Shown: positions 44,758 to 57,431 of the stretch, one piece after another | How the letters are laid out: each line of letters begins with the position of its first letter | Position numbering within the stretch: the first letter of the stretch is position 1 | NCBI GenBank assembly: GCA_037043455.1 | Contig: JAWPHD010004477.1 | Span: 123,086-187,085 of the forward strand | DNA from: Cyrtodaria siliqua | Lineage: Eukaryota; Mollusca; Bivalvia; Adapedonta; Hiatellidae | Length of the DNA stretch: 64,000 nt | Direction: 5' to 3' | The notes under the pieces: model-generated | What the model was told of the DNA's origin: nothing | The model's database searches: none | Seen by the model: the letters and a program-made list of their open reading frames with translations, nothing else | Position numbers and translations under genes: made by a program

Positions 44758-47700
44758 ATGGACAGCGAAGAAAGAAAGAAGACAAAAGAGCTTTTGAAGG
44801 ATAAGGAGTGAGTATAAAATCAAAGGGACTTGAAAAAGGTTCCTGGCTAACGTATCAAAAACTGATTATATTATTGGTAGAGATACGTATTATACTTACA
44901 GTAATTAATTGCAACCAATTGTAATCAATGTTTTACTGTTCTAATACCCTTGAATTAGAGTGTGTTCAGTCATGATTTAACCATTAACCCGCTACATATA
45001 TTTAATGGACTGTTCTTTCCTTGCAACTATAATTAAAACCTGACTGATCTGCAGATGGACATTGTAAACCCAGATCAGCCTGCAAGTTACTCCCAGGCTG
45101 ATCTGGGTTTACAATGGACGCAAAGGCTATTATAGTCGTGCTTAGCGGGTTTACGGTTAAAAGGTCACTTATAGTTATATGTGTTTAAAGGATTTAAAAG
45201 CTTTAGATTGAAATACTGCTTTAAAAAAAGAACAGGTTCAAAACCAAGGAACGGGGCAGTATGTGTTTAATAAGGCACTGCTTTTAAACTCCAAAGACAT
45301 AACAAACCAGAGATTCGCAACTTATACTTGCAGATCGATAATACTCGAAATTTCACATACATACTTTCATTTGTAACTGTGTAGAAATTATCATTTTTTT
45401 ACAGCAAAACATAAACCCACGTTTGATTGATTACATTATCAGTCCATTCATCATTGTGGGTGGATGGAAGTGAGTGAAATAGAGATTATTTAACTGCCGG
45501 GATCGAATATAAGGAGTTCCTTCACAAGATGGTAGGCGTGTGTTCTTTTCATGAACGAGCAGATGTGAGTGAGTGAAAAAACAAAACACGTCTACCACTG
45601 AGTGAAGGACCACTGAGTGAAGGATTTCCCTATAATCGAACCCAGCGGTTAAATAATCTATTTATTCTACATTTCAAATCCGTTTATTATGTCATTTTAA
45701 CCGATATTATTTGCTTTATTGAACGTTATTGGTGGATGACGTTGACATCACCAACACTTTATTGACGTCATGACTCATCGACACAGTTATTTTTTGTTCG
45801 GAGTTAGTTATAAATATTTAGCAATTATGAATATTCTTTCACTGAGAAATCCTAGTCTTTCCTTCATAGACATGTAATAAACAAATAAATCTCGTCTACC
45901 AAGAATTTCATTATAATGGAAACGTGCAATAATTTGATTTATTTCATTTTAAATCAGTTTGTGTTTGATTTTAATCAAAATGTTTCACTTTGTTGAACAT
46001 TTTCAGTAGAAGAAGTCAACATTCTCAGCAATTTATTAATGACATGACTCAACTTCACAGTTACATGTAGCTGTTTTGAATTCGGAGCTATTATTTATAT
46101 GATTAATAACGATTATAAATTTCTTTCACTGTGAAAGCCTGACCATAGAAACGAAATAAATTGTAAAATTGTTTCCATATGATGAAAAGCTGTGTAATAG
46201 TTAAAGTCATTAAAATATATTCTTCTATATAAGGAAGGGTGACGCTCGGCTACAGTGGATGTACAGTGAGAGTAAGCCAGACACGGAGGATTTCCTTCTC
46301 GGCAAGCGGATAGACAAGATTGGGGAGGATGAGGATGTAAAAAGAGAAAGTAAGCATTATGTAGAAGTCGATCAAAATATCTGGTTTTGTGACTATTTAT
46401 TTTTATTAAAATTATATTTATGTCTCGGTCATTTAATTCAAAACTTATGATTTTATTGTTTACAATTTATTTTTACTGTAGTGAAACAAATAGAGGTCTT
46501 ACATGAGTGACTGTGTATTATTGATTTTAATAAACAAGTTTATTAAAGTCAATAATACACAGTCACAAATGTAAGATTCTATTTATCAAATAACACACCT
46601 ACGACTTGATAGTTTCATTTATTAAAATCATGTCAATTTACCTTGTATACGGCTGCAATTTGTAAGAGAAATCTTAAAGTTGTTTTGTGGTTTACATGAT
46701 GTCAACTACTTTACATAACCGTACTACAAATTAATGCAACATCTTAAACCAAAATGTAACGTTATTAACATGCATTTTATGAAGTAAGATTTCAAATAAT
46801 GATGCATATTTAAGTTGTCTTGACATATCGTATGGTCGTATGATATACCATGCAAATAATTGGGAGGATATGTTTCACTGTACACAAACAGTGATTCGGT
46901 CCTAATTTGCATCTATATTACACTAGTGTATTACGATAAATAAGTTGTGGCTTTATTAAACTCCCAGAAACCATGTTATGCGATAAAAAAACATAACATG
47001 TATGCGTCGGTGTTGATGTAATAAAAGATATGTTGGGGTGTCTTGAATAACAGGTTTTTTAAATCGTATATGTGATCATAAAGTATCATAAAATCAATAT
47101 ATTCAATTGATGTCTGCACGCTCAAAGTCGAAAACTAAAATATGTTACGTCTAAGCACTTTCGAGGTGAGAGAACTGAAATATGTTCACCTTGTTAACCG
47201 GTAAACACTCTCGAAGTGAGAGTTCAGAATATTTTACTTGATCAGTATGCACTCTTAAAGAGAGAAAACTAAAATATTTTCACTTGGTCTAAGTGCACTC
47301 GAAGTGAGAAATCTGAAATATTTTCACTTGTATTTTGCACCATCAGGTGGACACAATTTGATCCTGATAATTGTCAAATTCTACAATAACTTATTGTTTG
47401 TATGTTTAATACACCAAGCATGCATATTTCTGACGAGATGGCCACTATTGTTTGTCTGTTTAATGAACCAAGCATGCATATTTCAGATGAGATGGCCACT
47501 CTGTTCAACGAGAGGATTCAGCACAACACAGCAATGGATGCACAGGCCAAAATGAGGGAGGATCCACTGTTTGCCATCAGGTAGGTGAAGGCGAACGAAG
47601 TTGCAGGTTTAAGATGCAGCTGCTAAACCCTTCATGTGTGTGTATGCAAATTTCACCGGAGTTGTGGCCCTTGTTTTGCTGAAAAATGCCATATTAAACC

Positions 47701-50700
47701 TTGTGAACACACTAGCACCTTCATTTATTATATGATCTTTACCAAACTTTCACAGATTGTTAATATCAATGAAAGCTCGGATGTGTTCGAAAACCAGCTA
47801 GATCGGACCATTAACAGAGAAGTTGAATGTATTGCCCTTGATTTAGTTAAAAATGCTATATTTTGCCTCAAGATGATAGGGCCTTCATCTTTCATTCAAT
47901 CTTTACCAAAATTTACCAGATTGTTTATATAAATGAAGTTTGAAAACCAGCCAGATCGGACCAGTAACAGTGGAGTTATGGCCCTTGATTTAGTTAAAAA
48001 TGCTATATTTTGTCTTGTTAAGACGATAGGGCCTTCATCTTTCATCCGATCTGTACAAAACTTTACCAGATTGTTAATATCAGTGAAAGCTCGGCCAAGT
48101 TCGAAAACCATCCAGATTGGACCATTTACATCGGAGGCATGACCCTTGATTTTCTGAAATCTGCTGTATCTTGGCCTAATTAAGACGAAAGTACCAAGCC
48201 TAGTTGTACATAGTCACCGTGTTCCAGTTGAATGATTTTGGCAGAGTCCCTTTAAAGGTTTTAATACACAAACTTTGTTCTGACTAGCTCTCCTGAACCC
48301 CTGGCCTGATTAAACAAAACTTTTTAGGGATGATCAATTCCATGTCTAGTTGTGCAAATCATCGCCGTGTTCCGGTTGAATGATTTTTGGCAGAGTTATG
48401 GCCCTTTAAAGGTTTAATACACAAAATTTGTTCTGACTAGTTCTCCTGAACCCCTGGCCGGATTTAAACGAAACTTTTTAGGGATGATCAATTCCATGTC
48501 TAGTTGTGCAAATCATTGCCGTGTTCCGGTTGAGTGATTTTTGACAGAATTATGGCCCTTTAAAGGTTTTAATACACAAACTTTGTCTACTTCTCCTGAA
48601 CCCCTCGCCAGATTTCAATGAAATTTACAGGGATGATCATCCCCGAGCCTAGTTGTGCATTTCATCTTCGCGTTTCGGTTTACAGATATTTGGCAGATTT
48701 ATAGCCCTTTAAAGGTTACCTGTTTTTTTTCCAGGCTAGTTCTCCTGAACCCCTGGCTGGATATAGACAAAACTTGACAAGGATGATCAGTATCAAGCCT
48801 AGTCATGCATATCATCGCCATATTTCAGTTGAATGATTTTTGGCAGAGTTATGGCCCTTAATTTTTTTAATACACAAACTTTGTGCAGATTAGTCTCTTC
48901 TGAACTCTTTGCCAGATTTTAGCGAATCTTGGATGGGGATGATCAGTACTAAGCCTAGTTGCACCTGTCATTGCCATGTTCTGATTGAATGAATTTTTGC
49001 AGAGTTATGAGCCCTTAAAGGTTTTAATACACTAACTTTGTCTAGACTAGTTCTCCTGAACCTCTGCCTGGAATTCAACGAACATTGCAGGGATGATCAG
49101 TACCAAGCCTAGTTGCGTATGTCATCACCATGTTCCGGTTAAATGATTGTTGAAAGACTTATGGCCCCTGATACATAAACTTTATCTTGAGCCAGTAGAA
49201 CATCCACAGGCCCTCTCTTGTTAATACTTGCATATATCTCAAACAATTTTGAATGGGTTGTTCCCAAGCTTCATATACTCGTTACAACTGATGACCTTAT
49301 GTCCCTGTACATCACTCATCATTGATTGCCTAATTTATTACAGAGTTATGGCCCTTTGACGTAGAATTTTCTGCGCTAATTTTGTATAATGACCTCCTAA
49401 CACATTTTTTCTTAAACATTTTCGAATGTATTGTTCCAAAAAGTCATGCACACATAACAACTGATGCCCTCATGTCCCTGTACATCACTAATCATTGATT
49501 GCCTAATTTATTACAGAGGTATGGCCCTTTCTTTGACTTAGAATTTTCCACTCTAATATTGTATAAAGACCTGTTAACACATTTTCTTCTCAAACATTTT
49601 CCAATTGAGTTTTCCCAAACTTTATGTGCACATAACAACCGATGACAATATGTCCCTTTACATTCACCCATCATTGATTGCCTAATTTATTACAGAATTA
49701 TGGCCCTTTCTTTGACTTAGAATTTTCCACTCTAATATTGTATAATGACCTGTTAACACATTTTTTTCTCAAACATTTTTGAATTGATTGTTCCCAAACT
49801 TCATGTACACATAACATCTGAATCCCTCTGTTGATGCCTAATTTATTACAGAATTATGGCACTTTATTCGAATTAGAATTTTTCACTCTAAAATGAACTT
49901 CATGTGACTTTCACTTTAAAACTTTTCATGGATTGTTAATACACTTGACATACAGTTCACATGTGATGACATGATGTGTCTCTGCAATTTTTTTTCGATT
50001 TCTATTTTTTTACAGAATAAGTTACCTTTGTTTTACTTAGAAATGTTCTCACATTAAAAAATTAACAGATATTTTAGACATTTATTTTTATTTTACCCAT
50101 CCTCATTGGCTATAGCAAAAAAGCGGGGCATTCATTACCTTCAGTGATAGTTCTAGTTTGTTTTTGGTCTTTCCAGACGTCTGTCTGTCACAAGTCTTGT
50201 CTGCACTACTTGTTGGATTTTGAGGAAATTTGTATGAAGCATCGGTATGGTTTCTAATTGTGCATTTCTAATTTTGATGTCAGTAGGTCAAAGTTCAAGG
50301 TCACCATGATAAAAATACCTTTCAAGTCTTGTCTGCACTACTCCTCTAATCGGTTTAGTTGGATTTTGACAACACTGTATGATATTGAGATCAGTAGATC
50401 TAAGGTCAAGGTCACTGTGACCAGATAATGAAAGCACGTGTCATGAACCTTCAGGCATTGACTGCCTATGGTGAGATAATTACCCCTTGTGATTTTGAGG
50501 TCAGTAGGTCAAAGACCGATCATGAAAAACCTTGTCACTCTTTTTTCCCGGAAGCTAATATCATAAAACATTTATGGTTTAACTGCAGGTGGTTAGACGA
50601 TGATTCCTGTTGATTTTGGTGGTAGTGGATCAAAGGTCGAGGTTACCGTGACAGGATAATGAAAAATCTTGTCCACCCAGTACTTCTTCCCTTGAAACAA

Positions 50701-53700
50701 AATGGCCCTTCTGATTATTAGGTCAACAGTCAAGGTCCATTCTGACAAAAACACCCCTTATCCACTATCAATCATATCAAGGTTAAATTGTGCAATGAGG
50801 AGAGACATATGTTTATCTCAACACAAAAAACATCAAAAAAACACAGCTTATCTCATTGTCATTTGGCATTATGTACATGTGGAGATTTCATGAAATATTT
50901 CTTGACTTCAGTATACAGACCAAGTTGCGTTCAAGTACCCCAAAAATGCATTGCGTTTCTTTGCATTCTGTTTGCACTCCGTTTGCGCTCCGTTTGCATT
51001 TCGTTTGCATTTTATTTTTTAAATGCATTTTTTAATTGGATGCATTCTGTATTTATGAATGAAACTAAATGCACGGAACGAACGCAACAGGATGTGTGCG
51101 TTTAAATGCACAAATGGAAAAAATGAATTTGCATTCGTTCAGCGTTTACCAATCACAACATCTCTCAAGATTAAATTACGCATGATATCTAGCCGTGCGA
51201 TTTTTATCATGAGTCGATGACTTACGTTTATGTGATCATATTCAAGAATGGGTATTTTGTTGACATTATTTGGTGGTGCACATGATGATTATTCTGTTTT
51301 CTTCCGAGTCTATGTTAGTTTCATCAAAAATGTAACATACATAGCAATATATAACGATATATCTTCTTTTTTTTTTATCAACATTTTAATTTTATATTGA
51401 AATAATTTAAAGTAGTTTGCTATACACTAAATGAAATATTTCCCATTTTGAATCATTAAAAATTAAAGTATAGGTGTAATCGTGCTTCAGCAGTTCTAAA
51501 ACACCATTTACACAGTGTAATTCTTTGTATTAAAATAATGTAAAACGCTTTTCATTTAAATTCGAGATTTTAAATATCAACTCAAAAAGATAATACCAGA
51601 AGTTATCCGAAATAGCAAAATGCATTTGTGTTCATTTCGTTCGTTTTCAGTGTTTAGTGTTTTTATTGTTCATAACATATAGATCGTACAATGTTCATTC
51701 TGCGTTCATTTTCCGTTCGTTAAGCGTTCGTTCTGCAATTGTTCTTCATTTATTTGGGGTACTTGAATGCAACTGGGTCTATATATACAGTCAAACCTGG
51801 TTTAAGGGACCGCTCAGAGGAAAGACCAAAAGTGGTCGCTTAATACAGGTTCTAACATTGTTCGACCTCTTATGAAATGTATAGTTAAGCATGTACACAA
51901 TTGTACGTTGTATATTGCATGAGTGTAACTGTTACTGTTATTTTTGTGAAAACTGATAATTAATTGTATTAAGACGTAAACATGGTTATTTGTAGTTTAT
52001 TATTTATTAAAATATATGACTTGTTAAACGCCAGTATTATATTTTTCTTGCTTCAACATTTTATATATCTAGATGTTTAAACCATTGATTAACTCTCCAC
52101 AGGAAGAAGGAGGAGGATGCCAAGAGACGTCTGCTGGAGAACCCCGTGAAGATGAAACGACTGCAGGATGCCGTACGTTCACTGTTTGTAATCAGTATAT
52201 TTGATGGAAGTCATTTTGAAATTATGTTAAACGAACATTTTTTAAAACTAGAATTATGATCATTTAAGTCAGACTGATAATCCACTGATAATCCACTAAT
52301 GATTGATCATTTAAATCCTACGTCATTGACTAGTGATTGATCATTTAAATCAGACTTATGATCGACTAATGATTGATCATTTAAATCAGACTTGTGATCG
52401 ACTAATGATTGATTATTTAAATCAGACATGATCGACTAATGGTTGATAATTTCAGTCAAACGTGATTGACTAATGATCGATAAATCATACTTATGATCAA
52501 CTAATGATTGATCATTTAAATCAGACTAATGTTCAATCATTTAAATCATGACTGATGATCGATCATTTAAATCAGACTGATGATCGATTAATGATTGATA
52601 ATTTAAATCAGACTAATGTTCATTCATTTAAATCACGACTGATGATCGATCATTTAAATCAGACTGATGATCCATCATTAAATCACGACTGATGATCCAT
52701 CATTTAAATCGGACTAATGATCGATCATTTAAATCAGACTAATATTCAATCATTTAAATTATGACTGATGATCGATAATTTAAATTGGACTGATGATCGA
52801 TCGTCTTAATCATGACAGATGATCGAATATTTAAATCAAACTGAGGATTGACTAATGATTGATAATTTAAATCAGACTAATGTTCAGTCATTTAAATCGC
52901 GACTGATGATTGATCAATTAAATCAGACTGATGATCGATCATTTAAATCACGACTGATGATCAATCATTTAAATCAAGACTGATGATCGATCATTTAAAT
53001 CAGACTGATAATCATTCATGTAAATCACGACTAATGATCAATAATTTAAATCAGACTGATGATCGACTCATGATTGATAATTTAAATGACTGATGATCGA
53101 TCATTTAAATCAGACTGATGATCGATAATTTAAATCTAGACTTATGATCGATCATTTAAATCCAACAGATGATCGATCATTGAAATCAAACTGACGATCG
53201 ACTAATGATTGATAATTTAAATCAGACTAATGTTCAATCATTTAAATCACGCTGATGATCGATCATTTAAATCAGACTGAATATCGATCGCTTAAATCAC
53301 GACTGATGATCGATCAATTAAATCAGACTGATGATCGATCATTTAAATCACGACTGACCATCAATCATTTAAATCAAGACTGATAATTGATCATTTAAAT
53401 CACGACTGATGATCGATAATTTAAATCAGACTGATAATCTTTCATGTAAATCACGACTAATGATCAATAATTGAAATCGGACTGATGATTGACTAATGAT
53501 TGATAATTTAAATCAGACTAATGTTCAATCATTTAAATCATGACTGATGATCGATCATTTAAATTACGACTGATAATCGATCATTTAAATCCAACAGATA
53601 ATTTAAATCAGACCAATGTTCAATCATTTAAATCACGACTGATAATCGATCATTTAAATTAGACTGATTATCGATCATTTAAATCAGACTGATGATCGAT

Positions 53701-56700
53701 TATTTAAATCAAGACTGATGATTGATCATTTAAATCACGACTGATGATCGATCATTTAAATCAGACTGATAATCATTCATGTAAATCACGACTAATGATC
53801 AATTATTTAAATCAGGCTGATGATCGACTAATGATTGATAATTTAAATCAGACTAATGTTCAGTCATTTAAATCATGACTGATGATCGATCATTTAAATC
53901 AGACTGATGATCGATCATTTAAATCATGGCTAATGATTGGTCATTTAAATCATAACTGATTATCAATCGTTTACATCATGACTGATGATCGATCATTTAA
54001 ATCTGACTGATAATCATTCATGTAAATCACGACTAATGATTAATCATTTAAATCAGACTGATAATTGATCATTTAAATCAGACTGATGATTGATCATTTA
54101 AATCAGACTGATAATCATTCATGTAAATCACGACTAATGATCAATCATTGAAATCAAATCAGACTGATGATCGATCATTTAAATCACGACTGATGATCGA
54201 TCATTTATATCATGACTGATGATCGATCATTTAAATCAGACTGATGATCGATAATTTAAATCATGACTGATGATAGGTAATTTAAATCACGACTGATGAT
54301 CGATCATTTAACTCATGACTGATGATCGATCATTTAAATCAAACTGATGATCGATCATTTAAATCATGACTGATGATTGGTCATTTAAATCACGACTGAT
54401 GATCGATCATTTAAATCATGACTGATGATCGCTCATTTAAATCAGACTGATAATCGATCATTTAAATCACGACTGATGATCAACTAATGATTGATAATTG
54501 AAATAAATGTTATCTCAGTATCAGGATTAATTGTAGAAATTCATGGGATTTTCATGACCAACCATTAACAAATCTGGTGTTTTTTGTGTTCTGTCCATAA
54601 AATGTTAACCAGTGCAGGAATTTGCATGATTCCCTCGCCATTTTCTTCCACCACTAAAAGATGTGTCCCTGGTGTCTACCTTCAAGGTTATATTGTGGAC
54701 ATGGGTAACAAAACAATCTTGTTGTTTGATTCATTATGTTTTTTCTCTGCAACTTGACAAACCAGAGAGAGGTGATCAAATTCAGTGTTCTAATATTAGA
54801 GTTCTTTGAAGTCTTTCACCTCTTGTTTTGTTAGTTTAGAACTATTGTCCAAATGTATTTCAGATTGAGCGCCAGAAGCAGTCGAAACACAAAAAGTCTA
54901 AAAAGAAAAAACATAAGAAAGATTCTGGTTCGGATGAAAGCGACGAGGATCTTGTCGCAGCATACCTCAATATCCTCAACACAAAACATAAAGATTCTTC
55001 CAGTAAGCCTGCTGGTGATAAAAAACAAACAAGGGAGATAATAAGAGATAGAAGTCCAAAACAAAGGGAAAGTACTCACAACAAAGATAGAGGTGGAGCT
55101 CAACAGGACAGATATGATAACAACAAAGGTAGATCAAATGATGATAGAACCAGAGAGAGGTCAGACTCAGATAATATTTACAGGGGAAGGGATAACTATA
55201 TGAATAGGTCAGATAATAACTCTAGAGGCATAGATAGTTATGTGAGTAGGTCAGACGATAATTCCAGGGGCAGAGATAATTATGAGAGTAGGCCTCAAGA
55301 TAATTTTAGAGGAAGGGATAATTATGCAAGTCGATCTGATGACAATTATAGACGAAGGGATCAGTATGCAAGTAGGTCGGAAGATAATTCTACAGGAAGG
55401 GATATTTATGTGAGTAGGTCTGACGATAATTCCAGGGGCAGAGATAATTATGAGAGTAGGTCTCAAGATAATTATAGAGGAAGGGATAATTATGCAAGTC
55501 GATCTGATGACAATTATAGACGAAGGGATCAGTATGCAAGTAGGTCGGAAGAAAATTCTAGAGGAATGGGTTATAATGCTAATAGATCAGATAATAGATA
55601 CAGTGAAGACAGAAATGATAGAAGTAGAGAAAAATATGATAGAAAGAAGGAAAAATATGAAAATGAAAGATACCAGAATTTTGAAACTAAAAGAAAGCAA
55701 AGGCGGGATTCTGATTCTGAAAGTGAAAATGATAGAATGAGAAAAAGGGACAAGAAAGGGTCAAAGAAATCAGAACAATCTGATTCTGACTCTGACAGTG
55801 ATGATAACAGAAGAAATGGAAAGAAAGACAGATTTAAAGAAAGAGGAAAGAAAGACAAATACAAAGATTCCAAATCTTATTCATCTGGAACAAAGGATAG
55901 AAAAGCTAATGGGAATTCAAAACAAGTCGCAAAGAGTGACAGAAAAATGAAGAAATATAGCTCAGACTCAGATAGTGAGAATGATAATAAGAAAAGCAAA
56001 GAAAAAAATGGTAGAAGCAGAAATCAAAATAGTGGTACGGTCAAACGTGCGAGACAGGATTCCACTTCCTCATCTACATCATCTTCAACGTCGTCATCAT
56101 CATCATCATCATCCTCATCCTCATCATCCCCTAAGCGTAAATTTTTGCAAAATAAAAAAAATGGAAAAGAAAATGTTCAAGTTAAAAGACACACTTCAGA
56201 TTCAGACAGTGACTTAGGTGCAAAGAGCAAAGAAGTCAATGAAAATAGAAGAAAACAAAGCCATGGTTCCTCTGACAATGATTCTGATGGGGAGAAACGT
56301 AAAAAGCCAAAAGCATACGGTCTTGTTATTTTGGTAGGTCTTTGTTTTTTGTCTCTTATGTGCCTTTATCAGGGCCTCCTCTGGGATTCACAAATGGAGA
56401 CAAATGAGACAAAATAATAAAAGTGGCGATAAAAAATAACTTTGGCGAAAGAAATATCCAATGTCAGTCATGAAGGCTGTGTATTACTTTCCAATCTTGT
56501 CATACCCCTTAATTTTCCCTGTACAATCACCTAATAACTCTGCCAAAATTAACACCTCTTATTTCCAAGTCCAGAACAACACTTGTACATGATGAGGTGT
56601 GAAATACATACATTTTGTGTCAAGTATACATTAGGCTTTAATTATAATTGACAGGATAAAATAAACCAGTGATCAGTATAATTCTAGATAAGATTTTGTA

Positions 56701-57431
56701 CTTGTATACATGTACAGTATTTATTTCTAAACTGAAACATTTCCAGATTAATAAGTTTTATTTTTACGTAAAAAATTTAGTAAAATATAATTTTATGATT
56801 ATAATTATTACTAACTGCTTTATTCATGGGCCATATTTCATTTAAAAATACATGAAAATAATTTCGATGCTATCTTTGAGCCAACTTTGGCTTCAATATC
56901 TCCAATTTGGCTCCAACTTTTTTCATTTGGCTTAATTGGTTACAAAAGGGGAAAAGTGGCCAGAGGAGGCCCTGTGTATATGGATTTGAGTGTAATGAAG
57001 AAGGACCATTTTATAATTTAGAACTCAAATTATGAGTTTACATTTGATGTTTTTACACAAAATATCTCAAAAGTATATTAACTTGGGGCTATTCAGTGGA
57101 ATTCCAGGAAAAAATCTTAGTGAGCTGCAGGAACAACTGTCAATTTTTAGGGTACCACCACCATTAGTTTAATTATTTTTGAGTTAGCAATAATCGGTTG
57201 TAATTTAAAACTTCCCTACCACTAGAATAAAACATTATGTTGATTTCCAGTATTGATCAAAGTTAATTTGCATGTCAATGTCCAATTTGAAGAATTTATT
57301 TCTAAACTTTCTTCATAACAGAATCCTGATAATGCTGCAACTCTGATGTCAAAGGTAAAAAGGTCAAGGTCACCAGACAGAAAACAAGATAGCTCCAAGA
57401 AGCGTTCAAAAAGCAGGTCACCACCAAAAAG
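44758..57431 (+). CDS. CWC25: CWC25 homologue, spliceosomal step-1 factor (partial, six exons visible)
   Basis: Exons on + are 44758-44807, 46234-46349, 47487-47580, 52103-52172, 54864-56333 and 57322-57431, with compatible phases and GT-AG borders. Family blocks in order: LQWMYSE, EDFLLGKRIDK, AKMREDPLFAIRKKEEDAKR, LLENPVKMKRLQD, then a Lys/Arg/Ser-rich tail. Exon 5 adds a SKHKKSKKKKHKK run, 14-residue SRSDDNSRGRDNY repeats, acidic-serine clusters and polyserine; exon 6 is SR-like (KRSRSPDRK). Cwc25 joins the activated spliceosome and promotes the branching reaction in the nucleus. The 3' end lies beyond the window. The ATG at 44758 has an in-frame stop 12 bases upstream and a good context. 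The protein then lacks the N-terminal Cir_N segment normally first in CWC25, so an upstream exon or a truncated paralogue is possible. Confidence 0.85.
44977..45160. mobile_element. TTAA-flanked hairpin MITE, 184 bp (CWC25 intron 1)
   Basis: TTAA at both ends is followed by CCATTAACCCGCTA on the left and GCTTAGCGGGTTTACGG on the right. Inside, GTAAACCCAGATCAGCCTG and CAGGCTGATCTGGGTTTAC are perfect inverted arms with an 11-base loop (about 45062-45112). Confidence 0.8.
45486..45655. repeat. Inverted repeat in CWC25 intron 1
   Basis: Arms at about 45486-45528 and 45612-45655 share GATTATTTAAC, a TCGAA block, a TATA block and TTCACT/AGTGAA words. They flank a duplicated CCACTGAGTGAAGGA. A MITE origin is likely but the termini are not sharp. 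Confidence 0.6.
46488..46584. repeat. 97-bp palindrome in CWC25 intron 2
   Basis: Arms of about 47 bp: AAATAGA, CTTACAT, GTGACTGTGTATTATTGA and TTTAATAAAC, mirrored after a 3-base centre at about 46536. It starts 139 bp after the donor of exon 2. Confidence 0.9.
47395..47500 (+). repeat. 67-bp duplication covering the exon 3 acceptor
   Basis: GTTTAATACACCAAGCATGC then ATATTTCTGACGAGATGGCC repeats as GTTTAATGAACCAAGCATGC then ATATTTCAGATGAGATGGCC. The second copy holds the working acceptor TTTCAG and exon 3 start. The first is a decoy in which the acceptor AG reads TG. Confidence 0.85.
47690..49880. repeat. Tandem 120-175-bp repeats in CWC25 intron 3
   Basis: Three families are arranged in series. 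About 47690-48140 is a ~150-bp unit with GCTATATTTTG and GGGCCTTCATCTTTCAT. About 48230-49180 is a ~150-bp unit with TCTCCTGAACCCCTGG, GGGATGATCA and GAGTTATGGCCCTTTAAAGG. About 49260-49870 is a ~175-bp unit with GCCTAATTTATTACAGA, ATGGCCCTTTCTTTGACTTA and CATAACAACTGATG. All share the TTATGGCCCTT word. Open frames inside are repeat readings. Confidence 0.85.
50150..50780. repeat. GGTCAAGGTCAC-type degenerate repeat
   Basis: Words such as AGGTCAAAGTTCAAGGTCAC, AAGTCTTGTCTGCACTACT and TTGATTTTGAGGTCAGTAG recur at irregular 100-150-bp intervals. Confidence 0.6.
50918..51781. mobile_element. Long-TIR element in CWC25 intron 3, ~860 bp
   Basis: AGACCAAGTTGCGTTCAAGT ACCCC on the left pairs with GGGGTACTTGAATGCAACT GGGTCT on the right, with TATA/TATATA flanks that would allow a TA target site. 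Next to both ends are CGTTCGTT/GCATT-rich stretches (50940-51150 and 51600-51740) that are loosely inverted copies. There is no transposase frame. A Tc1/mariner-like MITE is possible. Confidence 0.7.
51789..51851. repeat. Small hairpin repeat
   Basis: GTCAAACCTGGTTTAAGGGACC and GGTCGCTTAATACAGGTT form inverted arms around a 20-base loop. This motif pair recurs widely in invertebrate genomes, to my recollection. Confidence 0.6.
52255..54500. repeat. 2.2-kb palindromic 25/26-bp satellite (CWC25 intron 4)
   Basis: About 85-90 units of GACTGATGATCGATCATTTA AATCA with an alternating CAGACT (25 bp) or CACGACT/CATGACT (26 bp) junction. Each unit contains two self-complementary words, TGATCGATCA and ATTTAAAT. 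It fills most of the intron between exons 4 and 5. There is no open frame. Confidence 0.95.
55205..55570 (+). repeat. 14-residue coding repeat within CWC25 exon 5
   Basis: Units of 42 bp encode SRSDDNSRGRDNYE, SRPQDNFRGRDNYA, SRSDDNYRRRDQYA and SRSEDNSTGRDIYV. Four units form a 168-bp higher-order repeat present about twice (GACGATAATTCC at 55254 and 55422). The frame is kept throughout. RGRD/SRS-type sequence is arginine-serine-like and expected to be disordered. Confidence 0.9.
56370..56974. mobile_element. CAGGG-ended element in CWC25 intron 5, 605 bp
   Basis: CAGGGCCTCCTCTGG on the left and CCAGAGGAGGCCCTG on the right are perfect 15-bp inverted termini. I see no clear 8-bp target duplication and no transposase. 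It begins 37 bp after the donor of exon 5. Confidence 0.8.

Noticed and set aside
47636..48142. Frames of 69-98 codons in CWC25 intron 3
   Set aside because: They lie in the ~150-bp GCTATATTTTG tandem repeat on both strands. Similarity among them is repeat homology.
52255..54500. CRISPR-like array, because of regular short palindromic repeats
   Set aside because: Units are contiguous with no unique spacers, the host is a eukaryote, and no cas-like gene is present. It is a satellite.
56334..56417. Hydrophobic C-terminal extension of the CWC25 exon 5 frame
   Set aside because: The sequence after TTGGTAGGTC is the intron 5 donor and then a CAGGG element. The apparent membrane segment is intronic read-through.
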